Position numbers and translations under genes: made by a program
In this document: positions 1 to 11,795 of the stretch, in pieces
How the letters are laid out: every line of letters starts with the position of its first letter
Numbering within the stretch: position 1 is the stretch's first letter
Notes under the pieces: model-generated
Told to the model about the DNA's origin: nothing
Seen by the model: only the letters and a program-made list of their open reading frames with translations
Databases searched by the model: none
Source of the DNA: Achatina immaculata
Taxonomy: Eukaryota > Mollusca > Gastropoda > Stylommatophora > Achatinidae
Direction: 5' to 3'
DNA: 64,000 nucleotides
NCBI GenBank assembly: GCA_009760885.1
Contig: CM019707.1
Location: 35,732,145-35,796,144, forward strand

Positions 1-262
1 CAGTCACTTGTATTAGTTTTTGATGATGAGCCACACAGACAGCCACTCCTTTTAGTTCTTAATGATGAGCCACACTGACAGTCACTCCTTTTAGTTCTTA
101 ATGATGAGCCACACTGACAGTCACTCCTTTTAGTTTTTGATGATGAGCCACACAGACAGTCACTCCTTTTAGTTCTTAATGATGAGCCACACAGACAGTC
201 ACTTGTATTAGTTTTTGATGATGACCCACACAGACAGTCACTTGTATTAGTTCTTGATGATG
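1..262. repeat. 39-bp minisatellite, about 6.7 copies
   Basis: Each unit contains GATGATGAGCCACAC and a CACTCCTTTTAG or CACTTGTATTAG segment, repeating every 39 bases from the window edge. The true left end lies outside the window. Confidence 0.95.
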
Positions 263-687
263 AATCACCCAATGAGGATGCCATTTTAAACTTCGTAACT
301 AAGGCGCCAAGCCAAACCAGGACATACAAAAGACCATCATTGTTCGTGTAGACATGATGAAGAATCATAAGTGCTGCCTGTGTGAAGTTCACAGCTGAAG
401 CGGTGCCATAGCACTAAACTCAGCAGCTGGGCACACAGAACCTAACTCCATCTTGAAAGCAATGATGACATTGTTGCTCATTTGACTCGTTCATGTATCC
501 CGGTTCACACCACACTCAGTCAGACTGTGATGAGACACCCACAGGATGCAAGCACTTTCAACTGGCAGCTCAGAGATCCAACTCCACATCAGATATCTTG
601 ACAGTCTGACTGTTGCATGTGAGAGTGTGAAATGGTCAAATGCGACCTACTACCATTGTTGAACCAGAAGTCTTTATGAAAGAGGAT
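263..687. other. Unassigned sequence
   Basis: No open frame of note, RNA gene or transposon signature is recognised here. No WDFY N-terminal exon could be identified either. Confidence 0.5.
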
Positions 688-826
688 GATAGTTTTATGT
701 GTTGTCTGGATACTTATGATAGTTTTATGTGTTGTCTGAATGCTTATGATAGCTTTTATGTGTTGTTTGGATACTTGTGATAGTTTAAATGTGTTGTCAG
801 TTTAACGTGTTGTCTGGACACTTATG
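688..826. repeat. About 30-bp degenerate minisatellite
   Basis: Four to five copies of a unit built on GATAGTTTTATGTGTTGTCT, the last ones eroded. Confidence 0.8.
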
Positions 827-859
827 AAGTAATCTGTTCTGTTTCATGTTTTAATCTTC

Positions 860-1345
860 ACAACATTGATACTTCCCATGATCTTCACATCATCACTTTA
901 CATAATCCTCACAACATTGACACTTCCCATAATCTTCACATTAACACTTCCTATAATCTTCACAGTATTAAATCTTCACAACATTAACATTTCCCATAAT
1001 CTTAACAACACTGACACTTCCTATAATCTTCATAACATCATTTTCCATGATCTTCACAACATCATTTTCCATAATCTTCACATCATCACTCCCCATGATC
1101 TTCACAACATTAACACTTCCCATGATCTTCACAACATCACTTCCCATAATCTTCACAACATTGACACTTCCTATGATTTTCACATGACTACCCATAATCT
1201 TCACAACATTGACACTTTCCATAATTTTCGCTATATTATCACTTTCCATAATCTTCACTACGTTGTCACTTTCTGTAATCTTCAGTACATTATCACTTTC
1301 CATAATCTTTACTACAGTAAAACTTCCAATAAGTTTTCACTACGG
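860..1345. repeat. Degenerate minisatellite, units near 27-33 bp
   Basis: Repeated ATAATCTTCACAACATT and GACACTTCCC blocks in variable order. The 164-codon + strand frame and the 111-codon - strand frame over it are by-products of the repeat: low-complexity N/H/L-rich or V/K/I-rich peptides with no family resemblance. Confidence 0.85.
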
Positions 1346-1475
1346 TATATCTTTCTGTAAGCACCATTTTGTTACAAACATAACTTAGAAAAAACAACTA
1401 CTTTCATACAAACTTAATTTAGAAAAAAATGTTTTGTTACAAACATAATGTAGCAAAAAAAAAAAAAACATTTTA

Positions 1476-2760
1476 CGAAGGGGTGTTCAGAAAGTAATGC
1501 ATCACATCATTTTTTTTCAGCTAATAATGGAGTTAGAAGCATACAATTTTGCACAGTTTAAATATGGCATGTGCCGATTGTGTGAACCAAATTGCACAAC
1601 CGGCCAAAGAATATGGCTGCCCTAACTGTTGAAATGGAGAGTGTTAGCAACTTGCAGTATAAGCAACGAATTGTGATAGATTTTCTCGTTGCAGAGAAGG
1701 ATACTGTTGTGAACATTCACAAGTGTCTATGTGATGTGTGTGGAAGTTTTGCAGTCGACAGGAGTACAGTCAGTCGCTGGATTCAGAGAATCAAAGAATC
1801 AATAGGTGGAGATAAGGAATTTCATGATCGGCAGCGGTGTGGATGTCCTGCCGCAGCCACCAAGGCAGAAATGTTGAATTGCACTGAGGGAATTATTCTT
1901 ACTGATAGGCGTATCACTACTCAATAGTTGGCCTTAAAGCTGTCAGTCAGCAGTGATAGTGCAAATGCAGTTATAAAAGCTCTCAGATTTTCTAAGGTTT
2001 GCGCAAGATGGGTTCCTCTTAGTCTCACAAATGACCATCGATTGCAAAGGAGCGTTCCAATGCTGGGGGAGAGAACTTTTTGGCTAAGATCATAACAGGT
2101 GACGAAACCTGGGTGCATCATTTTGAACCTGAGACAAAAAGACAGTCAATGGAGTGGCATCATCCGCAATCACCACAAATAAAGAAATTCAAAACAACTC
2201 CTTCAGCTGGAAAGGTCATGATCACTGTCTTTTGGGACATTGAAGGTGTGATTCTTGTGGATGTTATGCCAAGAGGAGAGAGAATCAATTCGCAAGCTTA
2301 CATTAAGACATTGAAAAAACTCAACAATTTTTGTAGATTCCGGCCGCACAAGAATCCAGCAGACCTGCTTCTCCTTCACGACAATACACTCCGTCACACA
2401 AATCTGGCGACACGGGAAGCAATCACTCATCCACCCTATAGTTCTGATTTGGCACCCTCTGATTTACATCTGTTTGGTTCACTTAAAGATGCACTCCGAG
2501 GGGTAAGATTTGAAGATGACGAAGGAGTGATTCATGCAGCGAAGAAATGGCTACATAATCAAGAGAAAATCTGGTACGGGCTTGGAATACATGCACCTGT
2601 TTCATGCTGACGTAAAGCCGTACACGTTGATGGAGATTATGTTGAGTAATACCGATTTTTACATGACATATCCATGTATATTGTGTATAAATTTAATGCT
2701 TTTTTAATAAACAGCTCCCGAGAAAAACAATGTGGTGCACTACTTTCTGAACGCCCCTTG
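1476..2760 (+). mobile_element. Full-length mariner-family DNA transposon, inactive
   Basis: The 1,285-bp element is flanked by TA at 1474-1475 and 2761-2762. The ends are imperfect terminal inverted repeats of about 29 bp that share AAGGGG, GTTCAGAAAGTA and TGCA-type cores. It encloses a mariner transposase relic. Size, TA target and transposase all agree with Tc1/mariner of the mariner branch. Confidence 0.9.
1592..2649 (+). pseudogene. Mariner transposase relic
   Basis: The first part (1592-1927) carries the DNA-binding helix-turn-helix region, with FAVDRSTVSRWIQRIK. It stops at a TAG (1925-1927). The same frame then continues with KVCARWVPLSLTNDHRL before a frameshift near 2078. The catalytic part (2080-2610) shows GDETWVHHF, LLLHDNTLRHT and YSSDLAPSDLHLFG, the three acidic blocks of the mariner DDD core. 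The spacing between the second and third Asp is about eight residues shorter than the usual 34. A GDYVE end is found in yet another frame, stopping at 2649. It cannot encode an active enzyme as it stands. Confidence 0.88.
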
Positions 2761-2850
2761 TATTACATACATAATTCAGAATAAAACCCACTTTGTTACA
2801 AGCACAATTTAGGAGAGAAAGCTACTTTGTTGCAAACATAATTCATCCAG

Positions 2851-3044
2851 AAACAACATAACCAAACTCATATGTCTGTCATGTCATGGCCAGCACATCA
2901 GGGCAGAGTCACAGCGGTAAAGTTCTCTGCTGCCTGTGAGTGGATCCTCAGCTGCAGTAAGGACAAGTACTTCATGTGGCACAGCTCCGAGACGGGACAG
3001 AGGTTGTCCGGCTTTCAGACTGGTGCCATGTGTCTTTGTCTGGA
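2851..3044 (+). CDS. WDFY2: WDFY1/2-family WD40-FYVE protein, first exon in window (internal exon)
   Basis: The translation contains AHQGRVTAVKF, SKDKYFMWHSSETGQRLSG and ends CLCLE, the pattern of a middle WD40 blade of WDFY1/WDFY2. These proteins bind phosphatidylinositol 3-phosphate on early endosomes through a FYVE finger placed between the last WD blades. The donor is CTGGA|GTATCC: the codon GA- is completed by the A at 5339 and the frame continues as FDEQ, as the family expects. The acceptor at 2848-2850 (CAG) is less sure because its pyrimidine tract is poor. Earlier blades must lie left of the window. The last bases of this exon are the first copy of a 47-bp minisatellite, so the donor is followed by many copies of itself. 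Confidence 0.85.
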
Positions 3045-4352
3045 GTATCCTTTATCTTGGTGAATGTATACTTTCTTTTAGAGTGTCTGGAGTATCCTTT
3101 ATCTTAGTGAATGTATACCTCCTTTTAGAGTGTCTGGAGTATCCTTTATCTTGGTGAATGTATACCTCCTTTTAGAGTGTCTGGAGTATCCTTTATCTTA
3201 GTGAATGTATACCTCCTTTTAGAGTGTCTGGAGTATCCTTTATCTTAGTGAATGTATACCTCCTTTTAGAGTGTCTGGAGTATCCTTTATCTTGGTGAAT
3301 GTATACCTCCTTTTAGAGTGTCTGGAGTATCCTTTATCTTAGTGAATGTATACCTCCTTTTAGAGTGTCTGGAGTATCCTTTATCTTAGTGAATGTATAC
3401 CTCCTTTTAGAGTGTCTGGAGTATCCTTTATCTTGGTGAATGTATACCTCCTTTTAGAGTGTCTGGAGTATCCTTTATCTTAGTGAATGTATACCTCCTT
3501 TTAGAGTGTCTGGAGTATCCTTTATCTTAGTGAATGTATACCTTCTTTTAGAGTGTCTGGAGTATCCTTTATCTTAGTGAATGTATACCTTCTTTTAGAG
3601 TGTCTGGAGTATCCTTTATCTTGGTGAATGTATACCTCCTTTTAGAGTGTCTGGAGTATCCTTATCTTGGTGAATGTATACCTCCTTTTAGAGTGTCTGG
3701 AGTATCCTTTATCTTAGTGAATGTATACCTCCTTTTAGAGTGTCTGGAGTATCCTTTATCTTAGTGAATGTATACCTCCTTTTAGAGTGTCTGGAGTATC
3801 CTTTATCTTGGTGAATGTATACCTCCTTTTAGAGTGTCTGGAGTATCCTTTATCTTAGTGAATGTATACCTCCTTTTAGAGTGTCTGGAGTATCCTTTAT
3901 CTTAGTGAATGTATACCTCCTTTTAGAGTGTCTGGAGTATCCTTTATCTTGGTGAATGTATACCTCCTTTTAGAGTGTCTGGAGTATCCTTTATCTTAGT
4001 GAATGTATACCTCCTTTTAGAGTGTCTGGAGTATCCTTTATCTTAGTGAATGTATACCTTCTTTTAGAGTGTCTGGAGTATCCTTTATCTTAGTGAATGT
4101 ATACCTTCTTTTAGAGTGTCTGGAGTATCCTTTATCTTGGTGAATGTATACCTCCTTTTAGAGTGTCTGGAGTATCCTTTATCTTGGTGAATGTATACCT
4201 CCTTTTAGAGTGTCTGGAGTATCCTTTATCTTGGTGAATGTATACCTCCTTTTAGAGTGTCTGGAGTATCCTTTATCTTGGTGAATGTATACCTTCTTTT
4301 AAAGTGTCTGGAGTATCCTTTATCTTGGTGAATGTATACCTTCTTTTAGAGT
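3036..4352. repeat. 47-bp minisatellite carrying the exon 2851-3044 splice donor
   Basis: About 28 copies of a 47-bp unit containing GTGTCTGGAGTATCCTTTAT. The first copy overlaps the last nine bases of the WDFY exon, and every unit repeats the exon-intron junction CTGGA|GTATCC. Variants are mostly A/G in CTTAG/CTTGG and C/T in CCTCC/CTTCC. Confidence 0.97.
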
Positions 4353-4930
4353 GTCTGGGATATGAAATGTTGATAGCATTAATGTGAGGTTAGGAGCCCC
4401 ACCAGCTGTGTGGAAGATCTCTGATAACTTAGAGTGGAGAATGGGGCTTCTTGATGGAGACTTTATGGAATGCTGATGGAGAAGTGAGATAAGGAAAGGA
4501 TGGGTACTTTTCTGTACAGAGATATAACTCCATGTGCTTTTTTTTTTTTGTGTGTTAGTTTTCTGTTTGAGAAGTTTTTTTTTATATGATCCTCCAGTGT
4601 TAAATGAGCTGTCAGCATTGCTTGGTGCTTTATATGATAAGTGGTAAATATATGAATAATAGAAAAGAAAGTTGTAGTAGTTTTTATGTGTAAGGGTGTT
4701 GTACTTTCTTTACTAGTAAGTTAATTTTGCAGTGCTACTATGGTGACCATACACAGGGTCTCCAAGAGATTTTTGTAAGTTGATGCAAAACACTCCCTCC
4801 CTTATCTTTTTTTTCTTTTTCATTCACATTAGGCACCATCAAAGTCCTCGAGGGCCACCCTTAAAACAGAGAAAACTGACACCAAATCTCAGAGCAGTGC
4901 GCTAGCCAGACCCTTCTCTCACATGAGACC
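4353..4930. other. Intron sequence, nothing recognised
   Basis: AT-rich intron with short T runs. No coding, RNA or transposon feature could be supported. Confidence 0.5.
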
Positions 4931-4939
4931 TGACTACAT

Positions 4940-5060
4940 ATAAACATCTCTCTCTCTCTCTGAACCTTAAGTGCCCAGGGCACATGGGGCTTCCGCAAGG
5001 GTTTTCCACAAGTGCCTGTCTTTCGCCTTTTTTTCTGCTCTTGCCCAGAACATATAAACA
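4940..5060 (-). mobile_element. 3' tail fragment of a LINE (family E)
   Basis: On the - strand this encodes CGKPLRKPHVPWALKVQRER-type residues, the same sequence as the end of the 15940-16180 fragment, which carries a GRPKETWRRT motif. A CT-rich tract lies next to it in both copies. It is a short 5'-truncated LINE tail, not a host gene. Confidence 0.65.
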
Positions 5061-5338
5061 TACATACACATATATACATTGATATGTGCAGTTATAAATT
5101 TTAATGCCCTCTTCCACTAGACCTTACAAAGGTCATCTAGCTTTTTAAAAATTTTATTCTTTATTTTATGCATTTATTTTTATACTCTCACCAATCCAGA
5201 CAAACTGGTCACCTCAGCGTAACTGAGAAACTCTACAACATAAACAAACAGCTTTGTATATTCCTAGAATTATCACAGCCAATTTTAACAAATAATGAAC
5301 TTCATTTTGTCAGTTTATTACATCTTAACTTTGAACAG

Positions 5339-5451
5339 ATTTGATGAACAGTCAAAGTATGCATTTGTAGGTGACTATTCAGGCCAGATACATGTGCTGA
5401 AACTGAAAGACAATGCCAGTGACCTCATAACGACACTGAAAGGACATGCAG
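5339..5451 (+). CDS. WDFY2: WDFY1/2-family protein, second exon in window (WD blade)
   Basis: This exon encodes FDEQSKYAFVGDYSGQIHV, then a strand ending TLKGHAG, which matches the WDFY blade that reads as a GDHSGQ motif followed by an RGHTG or KGHTG end. The acceptor is TTGAACAG|A and the donor is GCAG|GTTAGA. The 113 nt begin with the last base of a Glu codon and end with the first base of a Gly codon, so phase is kept on both sides. The preceding intron is 2.3 kb and mostly minisatellite. The following intron is about 14.4 kb and holds a LINE and many arrays. Confidence 0.9.
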
Positions 5452-6400
5452 GTTAGAGCTTGTGCTGTCACACAGAGAACAGGCATGGCTTTTTTTTTCT
5501 TTGTTACTACAGTTTTATCTTTGTCCACTTTTCTAGTTTCTTCTTTGTGTTGTTTAACAAATATGCAGGAGGGAAAACTGGTCAAAGTCAATAAACGCAG
5601 CAATATTTCAGTAAAGCTTAATGTATGGCAGTTGTTAAGAAATGTGTTACTTTTTTTGTCAGAATTCTGTTGTAGACCGTACTTCATTCCCTCCCCTTCC
5701 ACTCCCCAAACCAGTTGCTCTTCCTGTTGTTTCAGAGTTAACCCATGCAGCCCTTTACCAAAACAACATGCTCATGTACATGTTTAGCATCTATTGACTC
5801 TGTATATCTTCAGTTCCTTGTAGTGTTATTTACTTACAGAAAGGGAGAGTTGCTGTGACATTCAGAGGATGGCATTGTCATTAGTGCCAGGGAATAAGAT
5901 TTTGTAATACAAAATGCTGATAATAAGAGGCTGTTGTGATGTTTCGCACAGCCCATCTCATCTGGCGTTTCCTGTACAGAGAAACTTGATTTTGGGAAGT
6001 TAAACAAGCTACAGCCAGTCTCATCTGGTGTTTCCTGTACAAGTTCATATTAGCCATGAATATATTCATTTTAACCATTACAAGATCTACATAAAAAAAA
6101 CTAGGAGTAGAGCTCACACATGCTTTCAAGAACAGATAAGATGGAGGATGATAATATTTTTGTTCTTATATATCATTTTTCATTAACTTCTGTTGTGTTC
6201 TCATTGCATCTGTAGATTGGAAAAAATGTGTGTCATTGTACATTTTTCTTATGTTACATAACAGCATGTGCATCTTTTGATTGTTTGACTCAGTAATGTA
6301 CCCACTGAGTCTTGGCTGACTAACATGCTTTTATAATTTACTTAGTGGGGCTTGGAACAACTGCTGTGGGTTTGCATGTTGTCTTTTACTAATTAGCTTT
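5452..6400. other. Intron sequence with a small local duplication
   Basis: Two copies of a TCTCATCTGG-GTTTCCTGTAC segment (about 5947-5975 and 6011-6040). The short frames here look like chance. Confidence 0.5.
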
Positions 6401-6407
6401 GATACTT

Positions 6408-6664
6408 TCTTCTTTCATTCTCTGTGACTGACTACTGACTCTTCTTTCATTCTCTGTGACTGACTACTGACTCTTCTTTCATTCTCTGTGACTGACTACT
6501 GACTCTTCTTTCATTCTCTGTGACTGACTACTGACTCTTCTTTCATTCTCTGTGACTGACTACTGACTCTTCTTTCATTCTCTGTGACTGACTACTGACT
6601 CTTCTTTCATTCTCTGTGACTGACTACTGACTCTTCTTTCATTCTCTGTGACTGACTACTGACA
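6408..6664. repeat. 32-bp minisatellite, 8 near-identical copies
   Basis: Perfect or near-perfect head-to-tail copies containing TTCATTCTCTGTGACTGACT. Confidence 0.97.
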
Positions 6665-6839
6665 AGTCCCTGTCCTTTCCATGAAGTTTTCTAAATCACT
6701 AACAAATACTTTTCTGCTGTAGTAACGCATGCTTTGTTACTTTTATTACTGAATAACATATAAATTGCTGAATAACATATAGCTATTAATTATTCTGGTT
6801 CAGTAACATGTAACTGTTAATTTTTATAGCTCGGTAGCA

Positions 6840-7275
6840 TGCAGCTGTTAAGTTTTCTGACTCAGTAACATGCAGCTGTTAAGTAATATGCAGCTGTTAA
6901 GTAACATGCAGTGTTAAGTAACATGCAGCTGTTAAGTAACGTGCAGCTGTTAAGTTTTCTGCCTCAGTAACATGCAGCTGTTACGTTTTCTGCCTCAGTA
7001 GCATGCAGCTGTTAAGTTTTCTGCCTCAGTAACATGCAGCTGTTAAGTAACGTGCAGCTGTTAAGTAACGTGCAGCTGTTAAGTAACGTGCAGCTGTTAA
7101 GTAACATGCAGCTGTTAAGTAACGTGCAGCTGTTAAGTAACGTGCAGCTGTTAAGTAACATGCAGCTGTTAAGTAACGTGCAGCTGTTAAGTAACGTGCA
7201 GCTGTTAAGTAACGTGCAGCTGTTAAGTAACGTGCAGCTGTTAAGTAACATGCAGCTGTTAAGTAACATGCAAGT
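6840..7275. repeat. 18-bp minisatellite, about 20 copies
   Basis: The unit is AACGTGCAGCTGTTAAGT with an AACATG variant, preceded by longer degenerate units ending TTTTCTG. The length is a multiple of three, so frames stay open on both strands. The Q/L/S repeat peptides are artefacts. Confidence 0.96.
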
Positions 7276-7930
7276 GTTATTTTACCATCTCAGATTCACC
7301 ACCTTCCTTTGAAACATTTCACGAGACCTTCATGCATCGTTGGTTTCAGGTCACCAGTTCCTGATTTTAACACTCTTTTGTAATGATATTTTATTAAAAA
7401 ATACACTACTGATAAAAGTTGTTTTTTTTTCAAACCATCTCATCTGATCAGGTCCTGATAGTTGTGGATGATCACTTTTCTCCATAGGTCAAGGTCTTTG
7501 GTACTTTCCATCAACACAGTTGGCCATAGTCCTTTACTGTCTTTTGCTGCTCCATCAGTTCTGTTATTCTGTTGTTTATAAAATGAAAATCAAAATAACT
7601 GAAACAGTAAAATAAAAACAAAATTAATGCAAGTTTGTCCATTAATTGTTTTTAAATTAGCAAAAAATATCTTGGAAGCACGAGTGAGCCTAGTGACAAA
7701 TACACATTGGAAATCATTCAGATAATCCGCACGTATGGGAATGTCCCGAGCACAGAGAGACCCATCTCTAGGCCAGCAGAAGAGCATGACTGTTCTTCAG
7801 GTTCAGATAACATGCACCCTCATCGCTAAAGTGATAAAGCTTTATTCAGATTATCCAGGGTTGTGTGTGCTTTGAGTAAACATGGATGCTCAATACATAA
7901 AATGTAAACAGAAAGTGAGTGTGACAAGAC
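7276..7930. other. Intron sequence, nothing recognised
   Basis: No supportable feature on either strand. The 65-codon - strand frame near 7590 shows no family motif. Confidence 0.5.
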
Positions 7931-7932
7931 AG

Positions 7933-8190
7933 ACCTGTTTCTTGAGCATACAAAATGAACCTGTTTCTTGAGCATACAAAATGAACCTGTTTCTTGAGCA
8001 TACAGAACAGACCTGTTTCTTGAGCATACAAAATGAACCTGTTTCTTGAGCGTACAGAACAGACCTGTTTCTTGAGCATACAAAATGAACCTGTTTCTTG
8101 AGCATACAGAACAGACCTGTTTCTTGAGCATACAAAATGAACCTGTTTCTTGATCGTACAGAACAGACCTGTTTCTTGAGCATACAGATG
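7933..8190. repeat. 26-bp minisatellite, about 10 copies
   Basis: The unit starts ACCTGTTTCTTGAGCATACA. Two variants (ending AAATGA or GAACAG) tend to alternate, so the repeat has a loose 52-bp period. Confidence 0.95.
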
Positions 8191-9081
8191 TCTGACAGCA
8201 AAAGAGTGGGGAAAAGAAAGTATTTTTTAAAAAAAGCATTGTGTTATACATGAGAATTATGTTGGAGATGTAAAGTAGTGTCATAGTATACTTGAAACTA
8301 CTGGAGAGGAAAGTCAAAGGGTGACAGCAGTTTAGATAGGTGGACAGCATAAAGAGATGGGCAGGCAACAGATTATCCAGACAGGGGACAGTGCAGTCAC
8401 TTTTCTCTGCGGTTACATCACATGCTTCACATGGTTATGGTGATTTTTTTTTTTTTTTTAAATAATGAAAACAAATATCACCTTTCATTTGTAAGTGTAG
8501 CTGGCAGTAAACAAGATCTGTCATGCAGGACTAAAGCTGTCCTGCTGGGAATACTTTGTAAAAACATAATAAACTTAATTTCACTGAACCTCATCTCTTT
8601 GCAGTTCGATTTCTTCATTTTTGCACTGATATAGCCAAATGTCCATCTTCAGGACTCTCAGCTCTGCGCATGTTGGTTGGCCTCGGTAACTCATCAGTCA
8701 GATTGTTAGCCTTTCAGTATAACTTTATATTAACTTTAAATGTAGAAGAGTTTCAGTTTTTTAAATAAAATATTTCAGTTATAGTTGCTGTTCATCCACG
8801 TTTGTTATGTACTCCCAGCACGACACTTTAAAAAAAAGAAAAGAAGTTCCCATAAAATATTGTCTGTTGGTTTAATTATTACTTGTATGTTTTTACAGAG
8901 TTGTCTCACTGCATGATCTGTAAAACTGTTCAGCTGTCACCACATAAAGTTTCCACTCAGTTTATGTTATCGTGACATCAAATATAAATAGAACACATTA
9001 ACACTGAGCTGATCATAAATCTTGGACTGTTGAATGACTCACACATTTGTATCATAAGGTTGTGTTTAAAAATAAACGGTT
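8191..9081. other. Intron sequence, nothing recognised
   Basis: AT-rich with homopolymer runs. No coding or transposon signature seen. Confidence 0.5.
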
Positions 9082-10360
9082 TATATCAGAGGTTCCAAAA
9101 ATTTTGTAGGTTCTGATGCCTAAATGGTCAAGTTATTTTTATTCACTGAGTCCCATTCCCCACCAAGGCTAGAAGAAATACTTGACAGTTTTATTTATGA
9201 AGTAGTTTCTTAATAGCTTAATATATATTTATCTCTTAACAAATGAATATGCATTTATGTACTAACATACTTAATATCTGTTTATGTCTTAACATCTTAA
9301 TATGTATTTATGCCCTAACAACTTATTTTAAAAAAAATACACATACAGTTTGGAAGATATAAATAATATTTGTTTCATTCATAAATAATCAGTTTTGTAC
9401 TGGTGGGTTGTTGTGCCTGCTAGGAAGTGTCCATTTTGATTAATGATGGGTCCAGATAGTTGACAGATATTTATATACAGAATGTAAAAAACAAGAAATT
9501 TCAAGTCATTACTGTTGTAGCAAAATAACGGATAAACAAATTGTCATGAGATGGATCATGTCCTGATTTCATGTTGAAACTTTGATCTGATTCAAGGTTG
9601 TAGTTTGTATCAGTAAGACAAATGTAATTTATTGCTGTTTCCCTCACAAATGTAAAATATCCCATGGTGCTTCTGCGAGCGTACTGTGGTGCACAGTTTG
9701 GGAACGTCTGGTTTACGTTGCTATATCAGAGGTTCCAAAAATTTTGTAGGTTCTGATGCCTAAATGGTCAAGTTATTTTATTCACTGAGTCCCATTCCCC
9801 ACCAAGGCTAGAAGAAATACTTGACAGTTTTATTTATGAAGTAGTTTCTTAATAGCTTAATATATATTATCTCTTAACAAATGAATATGCATTTATGTAC
9901 TAACATACTTAATATCTGTTTATGTCTTAACATCTTAATATGTATTTATGCCCTAACAACTTATTTTATAAAAAATACACATACAGTTTGGAAGATATAA
10001 ATAATATTTGTTTCATTCATAAATAATCAGTTTTGTACTGGTGGGTTGTTGTGCCTGCTAGGAAGTGTCCATTTTGATTAATGATGGGTCCAGATAGTTG
10101 ACAGATATTTATATACAGAATGTAAAAAACAAGAAATTTCAAGTCATTACTGTTGTAGCAAAATAACGGATAAACAAATTGTCATGAGATGGATCATGTC
10201 CTGATTTCATGTTGAAACTTTGATCTGATTCAAGGTTGTAGTTTGTATCAGTAAGACAAATGTAATTTATTGCTGTTTCCCTCACAAATGTAAAATATCC
10301 CATGGTGCGTCTGTGAGTGTACTGTGGTGCACAGTTTGGGAACGTCTGGTTTACTTTGCT
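9082..10360. repeat. Tandem duplication of a 640-bp non-coding block
   Basis: 9082-9721 and 9722 to about 10360 match almost base for base, differing by two 1-bp deletions and a few substitutions. The join lies in the short shared word CTATA. No gene is seen in either copy. Confidence 0.93.
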
Positions 10361-11135
10361 ATAGCACTGCTTACACATTCACTTTTGCTTGTAGAAGCTG
10401 CTTTGATCATTGCACGCTTCATCGTCAAGATTCTGCTTTAACAGTTTGTGTTGAAAGCTGCTTTGATACCTGTTATGTCAATATAACACACTGAACTCTG
10501 GACTTTCTTGTCGCATAAGACTGTTAAACTTTTAATGCTTTCATCCTGTTTGCTTTCTATTTTTAGTTTTTTGAACAGTGAAAAAATACCAGTGCCACTC
10601 AGGTTATGGTTCGTAAAATGAAGCACTTCTAAAAGTGTACGGAGAGGAAAGATTTTGACAAAGAAAAGTGGCCAAGAAACATACTCTTAATTGAGGCATA
10701 CAGTAACATTGATAGCTAAGAAAGCTATGTAGAGATGTGGGGCAGTTGTCTGGGCCAAAGCTGACCTAGTTCCTATCCTAGATTCCATGTGGTGCTATAG
10801 AAAACAAGCTGTTAGGTTACTTTAGCCTGGCCAACAAGATTGGCATTCTGGCCAGCAGGCCATGGAGTATAGGCAGTCCCAACATGCATCTGACTTGATG
10901 TATGGGCTTCAAGATTCTCATATCATCTGTGGCAGAGAATTAGATATCTTACAACAGTATTTCAGTCACAAATAAAATATAAAAGCTTATGTAGAACTTA
11001 ACACTGATAAAAGATAGAAAGTGTCAGGATGACATTCAAACTTTCATACTGTAATAATATTAATAATAATTACTTATTAAATTTGAAGTGAATTCAGCAT
11101 TAACTGACACTGAGGCACTTTTCAGTTTTTAGAGA
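10361..11135. other. Intron sequence, nothing recognised
   Basis: No recognisable gene. A slightly GC-richer patch at 10730-10930 could be an old repeat, but no family was identified. Confidence 0.45.
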
Positions 11136-11139
11136 GATT

Positions 11140-11484
11140 GGTGATGTACTTGTACTGTACTATAATGAAGTTGATGATGTACTTGTTGTGCTGTACTATA
11201 ATGAAGTTGATGATGTACTTGTTGTACTGTACTATAATGAAGTTGATGATGTACTTGTTGTGATGTACTGTAATGAAGTTGATGGTGTACTTGTGATGTA
11301 CTATAATGAAGTTGATGATGTACTTGCTGTGCTGTACTATAATGAAGTTGATGATGTACTTGCTGTGCTGTACTATAATGAAGTTGATGATGTACTTGTT
11401 GTGATGTACTATAATGAAGTTGATGTACTTGTGCTGTACTATAATGAAGTTGATGATGTACTTGTTGTACTGTACTATAATGCA
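11140..11484. repeat. 36-bp minisatellite, about 9 copies
   Basis: The unit contains GTACTATAATGAAGTTGATG and GTACTTGTTGTG. A multiple of three keeps frames open on both strands; no real protein is implied. Confidence 0.95.
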
Positions 11485-11795
11485 AAAGAAAGTGAAGGTG
11501 CATGGAGATGTTTTTATCTATTTTTACGGGTGTTACAGATCTAAAGAGTAATTTTGTTTTAGAATGAGCTGTGTAAGACATTTGTGACACAGGATAGTAA
11601 AGATTTAGAATCTGTGCTGACTCTCATCATCTTATAAGAAACAAGTAAATGTTGGCTTTTGTGGAGATTGCTGAGCGTGATTTTGCTGAATAGTTTCTCT
11701 CATAATTGATTCTACCAGTGTTTGACTGGGGCATAATCAGCCACAGTTTCCTGTGTTACTGGGTAGTTAGTATAGGGAAAGCATCATCATTATCA

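Noticed and set aside
866..1360. 164-codon + strand frame and its - strand partner
   Set aside because: They lie on a degenerate minisatellite; composition explains both.
1..2850. Upstream WDFY exons
   Set aside because: Searched for the expected N-terminal WD blades on the + strand; none found, so they must lie outside the window.
3036..4352. CRISPR-like array
   Set aside because: Units are contiguous with no unique spacers, and the locus is an animal intron.
7012..7312. Repeat peptides of M/Q/L/L/S/N or L/N/S/C type on both strands
   Set aside because: 18-bp stop-free array; open in both strands by arithmetic.
11129..11590. 153-codon H/Q/Y-rich frame
   Set aside because: Product of the 36-bp array.
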